NCBI RefSeq assembly: GCF_040054535.1
Contig: NC_090798.1
Location: forward strand, 491,001 to 555,000
Direction of reading: 5' to 3'
Origin: Antennarius striatus
Taxonomy: Eukaryota > Chordata > Actinopteri > Lophiiformes > Antennariidae
Length of the DNA stretch: 64,000 bases
The translations under genes and the position numbers were made by a program. Positions 49,901 through 62,149 of the stretch are shown here, one piece after another. Each line of letters starts with the position of its first letter. Position 1 is the first letter of the stretch. The notes below the pieces were generated by a model, which ran no database searches, was not told where the DNA came from, and worked only from the letters and a program-made list of their open reading frames with translations.

Positions 49901-52900
49901 TCAGAAATTCAGTTATTTAACATTAAGGAGTAGTTACATTTAGTTACATTACACTGAGTTACATTTAGTTACATTTATTAGTTACATTAAGGAGTAGTTA
50001 CATTTAGTTACATTACACTGAGTTACATTTAGTTACATTTATTAGTTACATTAAGGAGTAGTTACATTTAGTTACATTACACTGAGTTACATTTAGTTAC
50101 ATTTATTAGTTACATTAAGGAGTAGTTACATTTAGTTACATTTATTAGTTACATTAAGGAGTAGTTACATTTAGTTACATTTATTAGTTATATTTATTAG
50201 TTACATTTAGTTACATTTATTAGTTAAATTTATTAGTTAAATTTATTAGTTACATTTAGTTAAATTTATTAGTTAAATTTATTAGTTACATTTAGTTACA
50301 TTTATTAGTTACATTGATTAGTTACATTTATTAGTTACATCTGGCCTTTGATCACAGCTGTTATGCTGATGCGGCCCTCAGTGGAAATGAGTTTGACACC
50401 CCTGACCTACAGGTTGATTCTGAAGCACTAACACACTTAGAGCTGGTGGGGGTGGGCGGACAGTAAATAAATGTCACTGCTACAGAGGAGAATGAGCCTA
50501 CACGCCACACCGTTCTTCGCCCAAAAATCAGAGTGGAGTCATGCAAACCGGCGCGGCGGACAGGGTTCAGAGCGTGTGGATGTTGAGGATTCCCACCTGA
50601 CTCAGGAGGCTTTTTGTCTCCCACGTGCACAATGGTGCTGCTGAAGCTACACTGGGACGTGACTGAGGCCACACTCTCTGCCTTTGTGGCCATGGTCAGG
50701 GGGGGCAAAGACGCCGGTTCCCCCCTAAGACTAACTGAACCTGCAGAGACGACAACAGCTTCAGAAATAAGGAGCGAGTCGTGATCCAGACGCGTGTCAA
50801 AGATGCTGGAAAAAAACATCCATTAAATAACAAAGAAAAAGATTTCTCCATCAGGAGTTCTGCTGGTAAATCTGGGTTTAACTCGTCGAAGACGGTTGAG
50901 ACAGCAGTAACCATGGCAACCAGCTGAAGGACATGCGTCTCTGCTCAGGACGTACCTTTGTTGTTGCTGCCGCCGGCCTCCTGCTGCTTGTCGTCGTCAG
51001 ACGTGGAGGTGCAGGAAGACGAGCCGCACTTCCTCTTCACCGTGTTGGGAACGTTACAGCTGTCCAGGTACCTGTGTGGGGGCGGAGCTGGGTCAGTACC
51101 GGTCACACACACACACATGCACACACACACACACGCGCGCACACACACCTGATGATGCTGTCCAGACAGTTGATCTGCTGGTAGGAGTACCCCGTGGGGG
51201 CGTCCTTCTGCACCAGCGGGGCGGGGAGCGGCGCTTTGGGGGGTGTGGTCATGTCGGCGATCAAACCTCTGATGGGGTCGGCGGCGGCGGCGCGGACGCC
51301 CGTCGGGCCTGGAGGAGAGCAGGAAGTGGAAACGTGAACAGGAGCGCCCGAATCTTTCGGCGCGGCGTGATCGTCTCCACACACGTGTCGTCTCGTACCG
51401 GCGCTGGGGTGTTTCCTGGGAGGGGGGCGGTGACGCGACTCGATGAACACCTGCTGTCCGTTGGTCTTCACCATGTGAACGTCTTTGCAGATCTGCTGGA
51501 AGGTCATCTGGAGAAACGACAGCACCGGATTGGTCAAACGGATCCTTCTCCCCCCTAAAACGTGACGCGTGCGACATTGACTCACCGGTTTGTGAAACGC
51601 CACTCTGGCGACGGCGTCCTCCAGGGCGGGGCCATTGCTGTTGCTGGAGGAGGTGGCGGAGGCGCTGTGGCGCTGCTGGTGCGACTGGCGGGAGCCGCGG
51701 GAGCCGCTGGAGCCCAGCGAGCTGTAGCCCTGGGAGCCGCCGTTGTGCACCGGCTGCACCAGGACGCGGTGGATCTGCTCGCTCAGCTGCACCACGTCGG
51801 CCGTGGTGACCGGACCCTCGCAGCCCTGGGGGGCCGTGAACACGTCCTCGTTCAGGGGGCTCCTGGAGGAACACACACACACTTTGATTGCGTCTGAAAG
51901 CGTAGCGGAGTGTTTTCCTAGGCGAAGGGAGGAGCTTACGTTCTGACTTTGTGGCGCCCGACGATAAACGCCACCTTCCTGCTCCAGGGGTTGACGAAGG
52001 ACGACCAGCTGGTGTCGATGGTCAGATACTCGCCGTTGCGGGCGCACATCCTCAGGGGGGCATATTCAAACGGCTGCCCTGCAAACTGGAAGACTGGAAG
52101 GAGACGACAAAAGTTTTTAATTCATAAAATAAGTAAATCAATACAATCGATCGGTGCAGACTTGAGCGATCAGACGGACTCACTCTTCTCATGTATGGCC
52201 ACCATCATGGGCCGGTCCTCAGGGTGGATGTAGAGCAAAGTGGGGGTTCCCACCAAGTCCTGGGGCAGGTAACCTAGCAACGGCACCGCCCTGGAAAGAC
52301 GGAGCAGGCGTTCACACACAGCTGGACGGTAACACAACGATAAAGACACAACCTGTGAGGCGTTCAGGGACCCACCTCTCATCTACTTCCTGGAAGAGGC
52401 AGCTGGGGGTGTGGCTGGTGGTGAAGATCCTCTTGTCTGGGGGGATACGTGGAGCTGGGGGGGGCAGTAATAAGAGGATGAGTGACACAATCCTCACACA
52501 CAGGTTGTGTGTGATCAGCTAACAGCTGTGATATGAGGTCAGATCAGAGACATCGGGGGGGTGCGTACCCTCGTATCCGGAGTGCACCCTCTCTGCAATC
52601 AGCAGGCAGCAGGGCTGCGGCTCGGCGTCGTCCGAGTCCCTGATGGTCAGCTGGTACGGCGTCAGGCGGAAGGGATAGTAGCGCATCTCCCCGCCCTGCG
52701 TCCGGTCGGCGCTGATCCTGCAGAACATGGACTTCTCCTGCGTGCAGTCCATGGAAGGAGACGCTGAGAGGAGAGGAGATTATTTTAATCCCTTCTCACG
52801 ATCGTCTTCATGACTATTTCCTTATAAACTGCTTCCCTGCTGCCTCGGCTCACCTGATCCGATGCAGGAGGCCCACGGCGGAAGGCGGCAGGGCGCCGTG

Positions 52901-54832
52901 CCGCTGTAGAATGTGCTGACGTCTTGTGGGGCCAAAAGTTCAGAGAACACCGTTCCCTGGAGACAATCGGGCTTGCAGCGCAACAGGGACGACCCCTGGG
53001 GGGACACGTACACAACCCTACCCGACAGGAACGACACGGCCATGGAGAACGTGTCCTGAGGAGAAGCGACAACAGAAGAGGCGTCAGAGATGTTTGTGCT
53101 GGTTTCCACAAATCAGGACATCAGGAAGTCTTTCAGTGTGTCACTGTCACGCGGAGTTCCTCAGGAAATCAGACGGCTGAATGCCGGATCTGAATGTGAA
53201 CTACATGCTTTGGAAAGGGTCGCGTTCTACAAACTGGTTTTTATTCACTAACAGCAGGAGAATAAAAAAATAAATAAAAAACACAGCATGAAATGCGTCA
53301 GATCCGCCAGGCTCTTTTCTCTGCAGCGTTTTTCTGCCATGAAGCGGATAATTACGTCCGTTATTCTGACAGGTACACAACAGCATCATCAGCACCTCGC
53401 TGCGCTCTGGGCCTTCATGTTTAGAGTGAACTGTAGAAGAATCCCGCGCCTCTTTTACTGAGTGTTTATGAGTCAGGTTCCATGAGTGGCCGGTTCTTCT
53501 TCACATTTTATACCTGAGGGTAAATAAGTCGGAGCCCCTAAGGACGGGCTGAAGCATTGAGGCGAAACGCTACGATAAGCGGCGCCGCGGGACGTAAATA
53601 TGTGAAAGAGGAACTCACCGTGTTCTTCAGGGTGTACTCTGATGTGATGTTGTCCAGCTCCTCGATGGTGAAGGCGGACAGGTCCAGGCTGCAGCCGTGA
53701 CACTCCTCCACGCTCCACTGGTGGTAGTAGTCCTTGTTGGCTGGGAACAGAGCGATGGTGCAGGAAGTGATTAGGACATGCCTTCATGCAGTGACGACGG
53801 TTCGGGGAGTGTTGGGGGGCTCCTGCTCACCTCGGACCTGCTTGACACACTGCAAGGCGTACTTGAGGGCGTTCAGCGTGCTGGAGTGACCCAGGGCTTT
53901 GCGCTCCGACGGGAGGCGGAGCTTCAGCTCCTTGATGGCCTTCATCAGCTCCTTCTGGGTCTGGACCCGCGCCGACTGGTTGCTGCTGCAGCCCGAGGTG
54001 GACGGGTGGTCGTGCTCCGAGCTGGTGGACAGCAGGCTGTAGGCCAGAGACCCGCTGGGGGGGGACAGGCTCTGGGAGTTGGAGCTGGGGGGGAGAGGAG
54101 GAATTCAGTTCAATTCAACTCAAAGAACTTTATTAGTTCCCCAATTAAAAGCACATAGAGCAGGACTGGTGTAAAAGGGCAAACACAGTGTCAACAGCAA
54201 CAATTACCATAGATAATAATTAAATAACAAATATAAACACAATGTTTACGTTAAATCATGATTCAAGACCTAGTTAGTTTAGAACCTAATTTATTCTAAA
54301 CCTAGTGGGTTAGTTAAGTTAGTTGGTTCAAACCCAAATTATTTAAACTAATTATTTCAAGAGTGTTTATTTCTCAAGGGGGTCCAGACCCCGTCTCAGG
54401 TGAACACCTGTCCCCTCACCTCTTGTTGCTCTCGGTGGTCTCCAGCATCATGCCAGAGTCCTTCCCATTGGACGAGCTGTGGGAGCTGCGGGTGGACTGG
54501 CGCCCGTGGGAGCGGCTCCCCCGCTCCATCCCGCCCTCGCTCTCCCTCTCCCCGGAGTCGTTGCCGCTGGAGATCCCGTCCATGTCGTCCGAGTTGGGCT
54601 CCGGCCGGCCTCCCGACGAGCACCCGGACCTGGACCCCCCGCTGGGAGACGAGCCCCCCCCGGAGGCCCCCTGCTGCTGGGGGGCCACATCTTCGCCGGG
54701 CGGACCGCCGCCGGACTTGGGGGAGTTTAACCCTTCGGATCCCGCTCCCTGGCCGTCGTCGCTGGCGTCGGCCCTCGCCACCCGTCCCCGAGCGCTGCTG
54801 CTGGGTGTGGCTTTGGGGTTGTCATAACTCAT
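47000..54832 (-). CDS. per1: Period circadian regulator 1
   Basis: Negative-limb clock protein that binds cryptochromes and represses CLOCK-BMAL. Eighteen exons (54832-54420, 54084-53831, 53740-53619, 53055-52854, 52763-52569, 52454-52376, 52290-52184, 52093-51940, 51862-51586, 51507-51399, 51308-51149, 51071-50956, 50740-50597, 49437-48128, 48045-47859, 47775-47565, 47475-47325, 47245-47000) join in phase to 1478 aa; human PER1 is about 1290. Landmarks: Ser-rich N-terminus with [13 protein letters not shown]; helix-loop-helix-like [19 protein letters not shown] (about 264-395); PAS-B (about 396-508); [20 protein letters not shown]1-binding/FASP region [19 protein letters not shown] (exon 13); basic [10 protein letters not shown]; ten heptads at about 1025-1094; and the CRY-binding C-terminus with [20 protein letters not shown] and a GCTGCK cysteine pair. 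The acidic tail ends EEQEVTS. It fits PER1 better than PER2 or PER3. Whether it is per1a or per1b is not decided. The likely poly(A) signal is at 46173-46168. Confidence 0.96.
48467..48697 (-). repeat. 21-bp coding minisatellite in per1 exon 14
   Basis: Ten tandem 21-bp units encode LPQMGAP with small variants (GAH, QIG, MAAP) at 48697-48488. An eleventh decayed unit, ILQQGAT, follows at 48487-48467. All keep the reading frame. Confidence 0.95.
49539..50404 (+). mobile_element. Non-autonomous hAT-like element with internal minisatellite
   Basis: The left end (cacatgtgtcaaactcaagg) and right end (aatgagtttgacacccctg) are inverted repeats. The flanks agctatag (49531-49538) and acctacag (50405-50412) match at 6 of 8 positions, compatible with an old 8-bp duplication. 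Inner blocks match the copies at 31872 and 44112. The extra length comes from a tandem array at 49925-50340. It sits in per1 intron 13. Confidence 0.68.
49925..50340. repeat. 64-bp minisatellite of TTAGTTACATT subunits
   Basis: The 64-bp unit beginning aaggagtagttacattta starts at 49925, 49989, 50053 and 50117, then shortens to 39 bp and degrades into ttattagttacattta pieces. It is a higher-order array built from an 11-13 bp subunit. Confidence 0.93.
51102..51148. repeat. CA/CG alternating tract filling a per1 mini-intron
   Basis: The 77-bp per1 intron 51148-51072 begins GTGTGTGTGTG in transcript sense and is mostly (GT)n with a CGCGCG core. Only about 30 bp remain for branch point and acceptor (CCGCCCCCACACAG). 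Confidence 0.9.
54100..54300. mobile_element. Possible retroposon tail fragment
   Basis: The block aactcaaagaactttattag with a following ttccccaatt resembles fish repeats that carry TTTATTAGTCCC. A similar fragment may lie at 30045-30120 (ttctttatttagcc). It sits in per1 intron 1 of the coding part. The family is unassigned. Confidence 0.3.
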
Positions 54833-55241
54833 ACTAGAGTAGAACGAGGCTCGTAACGCTTGATGCCAGCCGAGGTGAAAACAGGAACAACTTCGCTTTA
54901 AGTGGGACTATGAATCCACAGGTGAATCATAGCTGCTGAGGTCTGGTTAAAAAAACTAAGGAGAGAAAGGCATCGTTGATCCAGCGAAGGTGTGAACAAG
55001 AAGGTTTGGGCTGCCAGCCCCTCGATGAAGGCTTTCTAAGAGCACATCTGGCTGTAGAAATATTACCAAAGAATATCCAGCTTCTCGCAGGAGATCGACA
55101 ACAACTGTCAGTCTTTGTGAAGCAGACAAGAGATGCTGCTTATGAAACAGCCCTGGCGTGAGAGAGAGCGAGAAAAACAGCTCTTCACTCCGTGTCAGCT
55201 CCAGTCGTCAGAGAAATGAAGCTCTGGATGTTCAGGTCCAC
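54833..55241 (-). other. per1 5' UTR exon preceding start codon
   Basis: A strong acceptor with a long pyrimidine tract (TTTATTTCTCGTCTCAG|GTGGACC) gives an exon start at 55241. I see no good donor between it and the ATG at 54832, so the UTR part may be about 409 nt. It contains several upstream ATGs. Confidence 0.5.
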
Positions 55242-55269
55242 CTGAGACGAGAAATAAAAAAAGAGAGAG

Positions 55270-57850
55270 AGATTACTAGATGTTGTTCGAGCTCCTGCTA
55301 ACATCTCCCAAGGACGACAGAACAAAAATAGGGCGTTCTTATCATCACTTTATCGTGTTGGCCTCCGTGGCCGTGAGATGTTTTCGCAGCTTTGTGGTGA
55401 AGACGGAATGTTTGCAGCGTCTGCTGCAGGGAAACGTTCACCCAGAATATTTAGAGAACACAATCAAGCTCATTTGGAGCAATAATCTTCTGGTGCGTAT
55501 GCATGGATCTGAATATAGGACAGGGGGACAGGCGCTAATGGCAGGGCGCGTCAGAGTTAAGTCCTGTTTCACTCCAAACAGAACATCTGAGGGTTGTGTA
55601 AATTAAGGATCGCTTGTGAATACTATCTCCAGGTGTATCTTTGTCCACCTCCTACGCAAGTTGAAATCTACTTCTATTTATTCCTTAGGCAGAGGAGACA
55701 TGTGGTAATCCTTTAAGCCCTGCAGACGCAATCAGAAAAATCTACAAGCCAGTTCTCGGTCATCAGTCTGTCCAATTTTACACAGCTACGTCTCTCCAGT
55801 CCCAAACAGCCTGTATCTGCGTTTCTTTTGGGCTGTGGTGATGCTGGTGTTTGTGGAGGACAGGTTTAGCCAAAGCCTGACGCACAAACCCGATATGTCC
55901 AGGTGGGAGGGTCCAGAATGGGACGTCTAAGTAATTCTGACAGTCAATATCGGACCAGGACGGCTAACTAAAGTTACGTAAACGAGTTGTGAACAAACAC
56001 TCTGACGCAACCAGCATCCGTCCTACCAATCATAAAGTTCTAATCGGCATTAGGTGCAGACCGATTGATGATGCACACGCGCACATGACAAGCCGTGTGT
56101 GCCACGGTCCGAGTGGGCGGGGGGGGAAGCAATTATGACATGTAAACATGAGGACTGGGTGTGAGTGGGCGTCCGGACCGGTTGGCATCGATGCGTACTT
56201 CCACAAGTCGTGGCGAGGAAACCCGGAGCCAAATGCCGGTTCTGGTACAGCCGATCCCAGCATGTATTGGGTTAAAGGAAGGCTATCGTGTTTAACGTCC
56301 TCCCGCCTACAGGGAAATCAGTTTCCGGTTCACCCAGCATGCATGCACAGACGCAGGGTGGACGTTTAGAGCACCTGCAGCAGCCGGGGTAAATGTGAGG
56401 TAACAGCTCCAGCCACTCAGCCACTACTCCACCCACCCACGCAAATTATTCACAGGAAATGCACTCAGTAAGAGCAATCACTGATTATGCATGGTGATAT
56501 CTATCTTAGTGCAGGAAGCACCTGAGAAGTGGATGTCTGACGTTTATGAGGTTAACAGCACCCTGGTCTCCGCTGCTTTCCCATCACCTCTAGTTGCTTT
56601 AATGACTGACAACACAAAAATTTATCATGACCTTCTGGAACTGCTGCGTGTTGCACAAATTATAACAGATGAACCATCACCCTGAGTCAGGGCGACACGG
56701 AAGACACAAATTCACCCAACAGGAGTCATACATCAGTCCCTGGAGGGGCTCTGTTGGTGTGTCACATGACCCCAGAGAGAGAATATTTACATAGGATTAG
56801 AAACAGTGAATATTCACGCCACCCGATGGTAAATAATTCATTCAAGGCTGCATCTTTTTGTTTTGTTTTTTGCTTCAACATTTCCTCCTAATTTGCACAA
56901 TTAATTTGCACTTCCGATTATTGCTTGGAAACAAATATGTCCTTATTCTGTTTGTGTGTCGACTCCTTTCTAACAATCTACAGACCGATGGAGAACAAAT
57001 GTACAACAAACCATGTTAAGGTCAATCATTCATAAACACACAGCTGTTTTTAGAACAATCTACAAGATAAGAAGGAAAGAATTCTTTGTGTATCTGAAAG
57101 ATCCTTTTTCAGACTTAAAATAAAAAATACATGAAAAAAGTTGTTATGAATATTGAATCACCCACGACTAAACCAGCCAGCAGAATGAGCCAAACTGTAA
57201 CCTTGGAAATGCAAAACATGAAATAGTCATAAACAGCAAAAGATATCATGTCAGAACATGTTATGTTTCAAATCTTCAACAACTTTTTGGAACAAAATGT
57301 GAAGGACAGACAGATGTTAGTATTTCTACATTCTTTTTGGTTTGTTGTGAATGGCGCCCACTAGTGGACAAACTGTTTGTGCTGCTGTGGACAGACAAAC
57401 TAATATGTGAGCAAACTGTCATAAAGGTCATGAAAATGGAAGAAAACTAATTATGAGCTGCACACCAGGGGGGCCCAGACAAACACGCAGTCGTTCCTGA
57501 GGGTCTGTGAATGGACCCCCCACCCCTCACAGATGGGGGTGACCAGTGGTGTTTCCTCACATGTGACCACATGATGCTTTAGTGGATCTTCTCCATTGAT
57601 TATTGGAGCATTTTGAAACCAAACAATGAAGCACGAACAGCTCAGCTGATTTTCTTACATTTATCAGACTCAGTAATTGATCATAAAAATACAAGAAGAA
57701 GAAGATCGTAAAAATACAAGGCAGATTACAAAATAATGAATTAAAAAAACACTACTTATTATTATTATGGCCAAAGGTTTGATAAAACTAAGCAAACGTG
57801 AAATATTTAAATAAACTTTACAGATGTGTAACTACACATTATCTGTATCA
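55270..57850 (-). other. Probable per1 5' intron, no gene seen
   Basis: Unique AT-rich sequence. A 64-codon plus-strand frame at 56491-56685 is not recognised and lacks splice support. Confidence 0.45.
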
Positions 57851-57887
57851 ACCTGAATCACAACTTGTGGAACTACAGACACAGACG

Positions 57888-58434
57888 TGACGTCACCAAC
57901 AACTGACAACACTTCCCTGCTGCAGTGACCGGATGGAGGCTGCAGGAGGGCGTGGCCCGGATCTGCCGCTGCTCACAAACACGCCACGTCACGACACGTT
58001 AAAATATCAATCAATCAATAAAGTTTGGATCGGTACCGTCTGAAAACGAGCGTCCGCGAGACGAACAACACGTCACCAACAGAGCGCGCTGGCTCAGCAC
58101 ACCCGCCTTCCTGTGTACACACGGCACGTGTCCGCGGCAGGGTTTTCCGCGAGCCTCGCTGGCTGCTGATTGGTCGTCGCGCGGGGCCAATGAGAGCGCG
58201 TGTCTCGCCCTGCCGAGGCGCTGGTCTCGGCTCCGCTCGCGCGCGGACCTCTCGGCGGTGGGCGGGCGCGAGATCTGACTCCAGATCAGCGCTGGGAGCG
58301 GAGCGGCCGCTGTACATTCTGTACGTTCAGGAGACAAAGACACGCGCGCCCCGCAGGAGATGATGGGTAGGCGGGAGAGCGGGCCCGGCCCCCCCGCCAC
58401 CGACACATGACTCACGGTAGTGGCGATTACATAA
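57888..58434 (-). promoter_or_regulatory. Candidate per1 promoter B: CRE, E-box and D-box
   Basis: A GC-rich island (about 58,010-58,400) contains CACGTG at 58125-58130. It is flanked by a perfect CRE TGACGTCA (57888-57895) and a perfect D-box: GTTATGTAAT on the minus strand, core at 58427-58434. Mammalian Per1 promoters use E-boxes and a CRE, and fish light-induced clock genes use E-box plus D-box modules. A possible donor ACG|GTACCG lies near 58036 on the minus strand. The start site is not visible. Confidence 0.5.
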
Positions 58435-58449
58435 CACACGTTATAAATA

Positions 58450-61400
58450 AACAACGACTAGCAATAAGATGCAGCTTCACTCCGATGCAGATAAATTCAA
58501 AATCAATATAAATTTAATTTCTATGGAAAATCAAAGAAATTACAAAAAAAAAATAAAAATCTTTAGAGGTTAAAGGGGGTTGTTTGCTGGGGTCACAACG
58601 TCCACCTCAGGTGGGGGTTCAGGTTCTGAGGGGTTCAGGTTCCAACCAGACCAGGAATGAGAACAAATATTTGTGACATTAAATGTACAGTATATAATTT
58701 ACATTTAGGAGTTTTCACCTTCTTTCTAGACTCTTTGCAGCTGAACATAATTTTCCAACTGGGTTAGTGTAACAAAAAACCCCCCCGCTGCCCCGTGACC
58801 ACATCATCCCCTAATAAGTTCGTCCTTCTGACAATATTTCCCTATTGTTGTTTTTTTCATTTACCAAACCTCTCAATGGCTTTCAGCTGCTGTAATAAAC
58901 AGATTTTTCTGCCATCCACCTAAACAATGTCCTGAAGCTGTTATCACACCTGCCAACATGATAAATAATGACCGATAAATTCGGATTTAGGTGTGAATAC
59001 TTCATTTTAGTGCAAAAACAAAAAGACAAATATCCTCCTGAGGGCATGACTTAAAGTTCCAACCTCATCAAATCATTTCTTGAGCGATTTTGTGACTTTC
59101 TCCCCTCCAGTTTGCTGATGAATCGATGATTTTTCCCAGCATCCATTAGGTTAAACGCGCTGCTCATGCAGCAGCATGTGAGTAGAGGAGGAGGAGCTGC
59201 TGCTGTGCACAGGATTATTTCACCTGTTTGTTGGTTGGAGTGTCTGCAGACACCATTACACACAAACAACGACACACATTTTAATGAGACGACACGTTTG
59301 GTTAATAATTGGAAATTACATTAAGGTTTAAATAATGGTTTAGATAATAAGATAAAAACAAAGAACGGACCGGTTTATAATTCTGATTAGAATTAAATTT
59401 TGATTCCTTCTTTGACCTAAGATGGCCTCTTTCTCTTTGACTGACCCTTTCATGCATTTTAGTTACGTCCAGTGCCAAGATTAAACATCTATGGAGACAA
59501 AATGCTGGTCGGCTTTTTCTTCTTCCTTCACATTCTTCTGACCGACACTTGGATCGAGCCAAGAAGTCAACAGAGAAAGCAGTGTTGAGAACTTCGGTAT
59601 GACACAAGAAGAGATAATCCAATCAGGTCGTACGTCAGCGTCATGAGACAACTTTATTTACAAGTCCAAACTGCAGCCGCTAGAGATCCATTCAATCATG
59701 ACCACTGCTTGTGAAACCGGATTAACAGAAAACACATCAAAATGAAAACTGATTTCCCTGCTTGAGGCAGCGAATCTTTATCATACTGTGAAATGAATCA
59801 GCACATATTCCATCCCCATGAGTCACAGCAACAAGAGAGTCATGGGGATGTCTACACAGCTCTAAACGCGGTAAACAAAAACCTAATCAAAGCTAAGCCC
59901 TTTTGTTAGATGAGACTCGGATCGCTGTGAACATCTAATCCTCTAGACCAACATGGGACGGTGATGATGAATAGAAACAGGATATTTCCTGGAAGCTTGT
60001 TGTGAATTCAGTAGTCATCTGCAAAGATGGAGAACATGAACACTACTCTAAAGTTCACTCCCTTCTCTGTCCTTCAGTGCCTTAAACTTCTGTTTTTCTC
60101 AACTCAAAGCCAATTTAATTCGGATTATGGTGGAAGAGAGATAAATCAGGGAGGCTGTGTGAACAGAGATCGCACAACCGAGAGACAATAATGTGTTGCT
60201 GTGTTTTTCTGGTCTCACCTGCATTCTTATATTCATTAGATGGAGGCGCCATCTGCACAGACGTGTTATAAACAGGTCAGACAGCGAAGGGGAAGCTGCT
60301 GGGAGCTTTGCTTTAACACGTTTTCATGCATGTGTGTTTGTTTGTTTATTGATCTGTTGGTTGGTTAATAAAAATTTGCAAAAACTACCAACAGGATTTC
60401 ATGAAACTCAGAGCTAGGATGGGGGGAAATCTGGCTTCATTTAATTTTGGTGCAGTTATAAAAACTTTTTCATGTTTTACTATTTTTGCCACTGCAAGGC
60501 AAACTGTTTCCCGTTTTGTTTTTCTGGTTACACAGAAATTATAAAATATATTCCACCAAAATTGGTGGAGGTGTAGGAGAGCTAGCCAATCAGGTCTGAG
60601 GACCATTCTTTCTTTCAGACACTCTTAACAATGCTGACAGTCTTAAGACCTTTGTAACTTTCTGTTTTATATTCATTTTTATGAGAATTAGAAGCTGCCT
60701 TTCTTGAATTGGTATATATTATATTGGTATATCTGTTAGCAAAATTATATTAAAACAATTTATGGAATTTTTTTTGGTGTCAAAACCAGGGCCCAACTGG
60801 GCATGCAGAAAATTTGGTTCAAACATTTTTGATTTTTTTGTAATTTTTGTTGGCATATATTAGGTTTTGGAACTAGATCTTGTATTGTCATAGTAAAATA
60901 TAATTTTTCCAGTGCAACTCTCAAACTTAAAAGAATACTGGTGTGATTCCAAGAGTCATATTTGGGGATCGGACTGGAACAGTTGCTGTTTAGTGAAATG
61001 TAATACTTTGGAAACTGAAGTGGAAACTCAGATGTTTTGCATGAAGCAACATTTGCTTGTTTGTCAGCCTTCTGTTAGAAGAACTACATAAAAACTAATT
61101 GACAGATTTTCTTGAGACATGGGGGAAAGAATAGGCCGGTGACAGGGTAGAACTCATAACTTAATGGTGTGGGGGAAACAGGTGACACCTGACAGATCAC
61201 ATGCAAAAGTTTATTTAAAGTATGTCTGACTTCGATTTCTGCAATTACAACATGTGGATGCTAAATAGTTCAGTTAAAACATTAAATAAAAATAAACAGG
61301 AATTATAATTGACGAGTGTGTGTTTTTTTTAAACCTACTCAAATTCTGTCACATTTGCTGTTAATTTTTAATGCAAAGCCCGTTTCATTCCGCGGTTGCG

Positions 61401-61820
61401 ACACAACCTGTTGAAGGTAATCCTACACATGACGTGAGGAACGTACACTCTGTCCCTGTACCGTCAGGACATCCTGCACGCCCGCAGCTGTCCGCTAACA
61501 TACATGTGCATCCACAGCACACACAAACACTGACATGTCCACTTTTGGACAAACACACACTTAAACTTGTTTAAATTAAATTCAAATACTGGCGTTAGCT
61601 AACGGACTCCTTCAATTACATTAGGTTTTTTATTTATTTATTTAGACAAGAAAGGTTGCAAAAGTCGCCTGTAATGAAGGTTTTAGCTGATAAGATGTTT
61701 ATGTGACAATAAAAAGGGAACCCGGAGAGGTGTGTCTGGGGCTACGGCAGACGTGAAGACGTTAGCATGCGAGCTAACAAAACACCGTCGCAGACACGAC
61801 AACAGCGAAACACCGGGCGG
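58450..61820. other. Non-coding region upstream of per1 promoter B
   Basis: AT-rich sequence without recognised exons. Repeat-like text with aaaactaccaacaggatttc (60384) and a related block near 61098 (aactaattgacagattttct) suggests an old interspersed repeat of unknown class. Confidence 0.45.
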
Positions 61821-61825
61821 CTTAC

Positions 61826-61990
61826 CTGCAAAATGGTTCGATGGATCAATAATGTTGATTATTCCACGATGAGGAACGCAAAACTACACAGCAGACAAAC
61901 CGGCGGTACCGACTGTCTCTGCGTTGCCGTCCGAATTCACTCTGCAGACGGTTTCTCTGGCTCCCCCCCTCCGGAGAAGTCAACACGCAA
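61826..61990 (-). other. Candidate untranslated exon 1 of per1 (promoter A)
   Basis: Minus-strand sequence ends in a consensus donor, TTTTGCAG|GTAAGC, at 61826. It is moderately GC-rich and could splice to the acceptor at 55242, giving an intron of about 6.6 kb. The upstream edge is a guess. It may belong to an unknown transcript instead. Confidence 0.45.
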
Positions 61991-61995
61991 GGATA

Positions 61996-62110
61996 CACGT
62001 GCCTGTGGACAGTCTGGCAAGTGATGTTGGCTCGAGCCGCTCTGATTGGTCTGTACCAGGCGGCGTCCCCGCCTAAACACTCCCCCGCTGCGTTCTGATT
62101 GGCCGAAGGG
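61996..62110 (-). promoter_or_regulatory. Candidate per1 promoter A: E-box and CCAAT boxes
   Basis: CACGTG lies at 61996-62001, 170 bp upstream of the donor of the candidate exon. Two CCAAT motifs in minus sense (GATTGG near 62042 and 62096) and CpG-rich sequence surround it. No TATA is seen. Confidence 0.45.
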
Positions 62111-62149
62111 GGCGTGGTTAGCGGCACGGGGCTCGGCGGTCACGTTGCA

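Noticed and set aside
56491-56685. 64-codon plus-strand frame upstream of per1
   Set aside because: No recognised family, no splice signals and no neighbours; likely chance.
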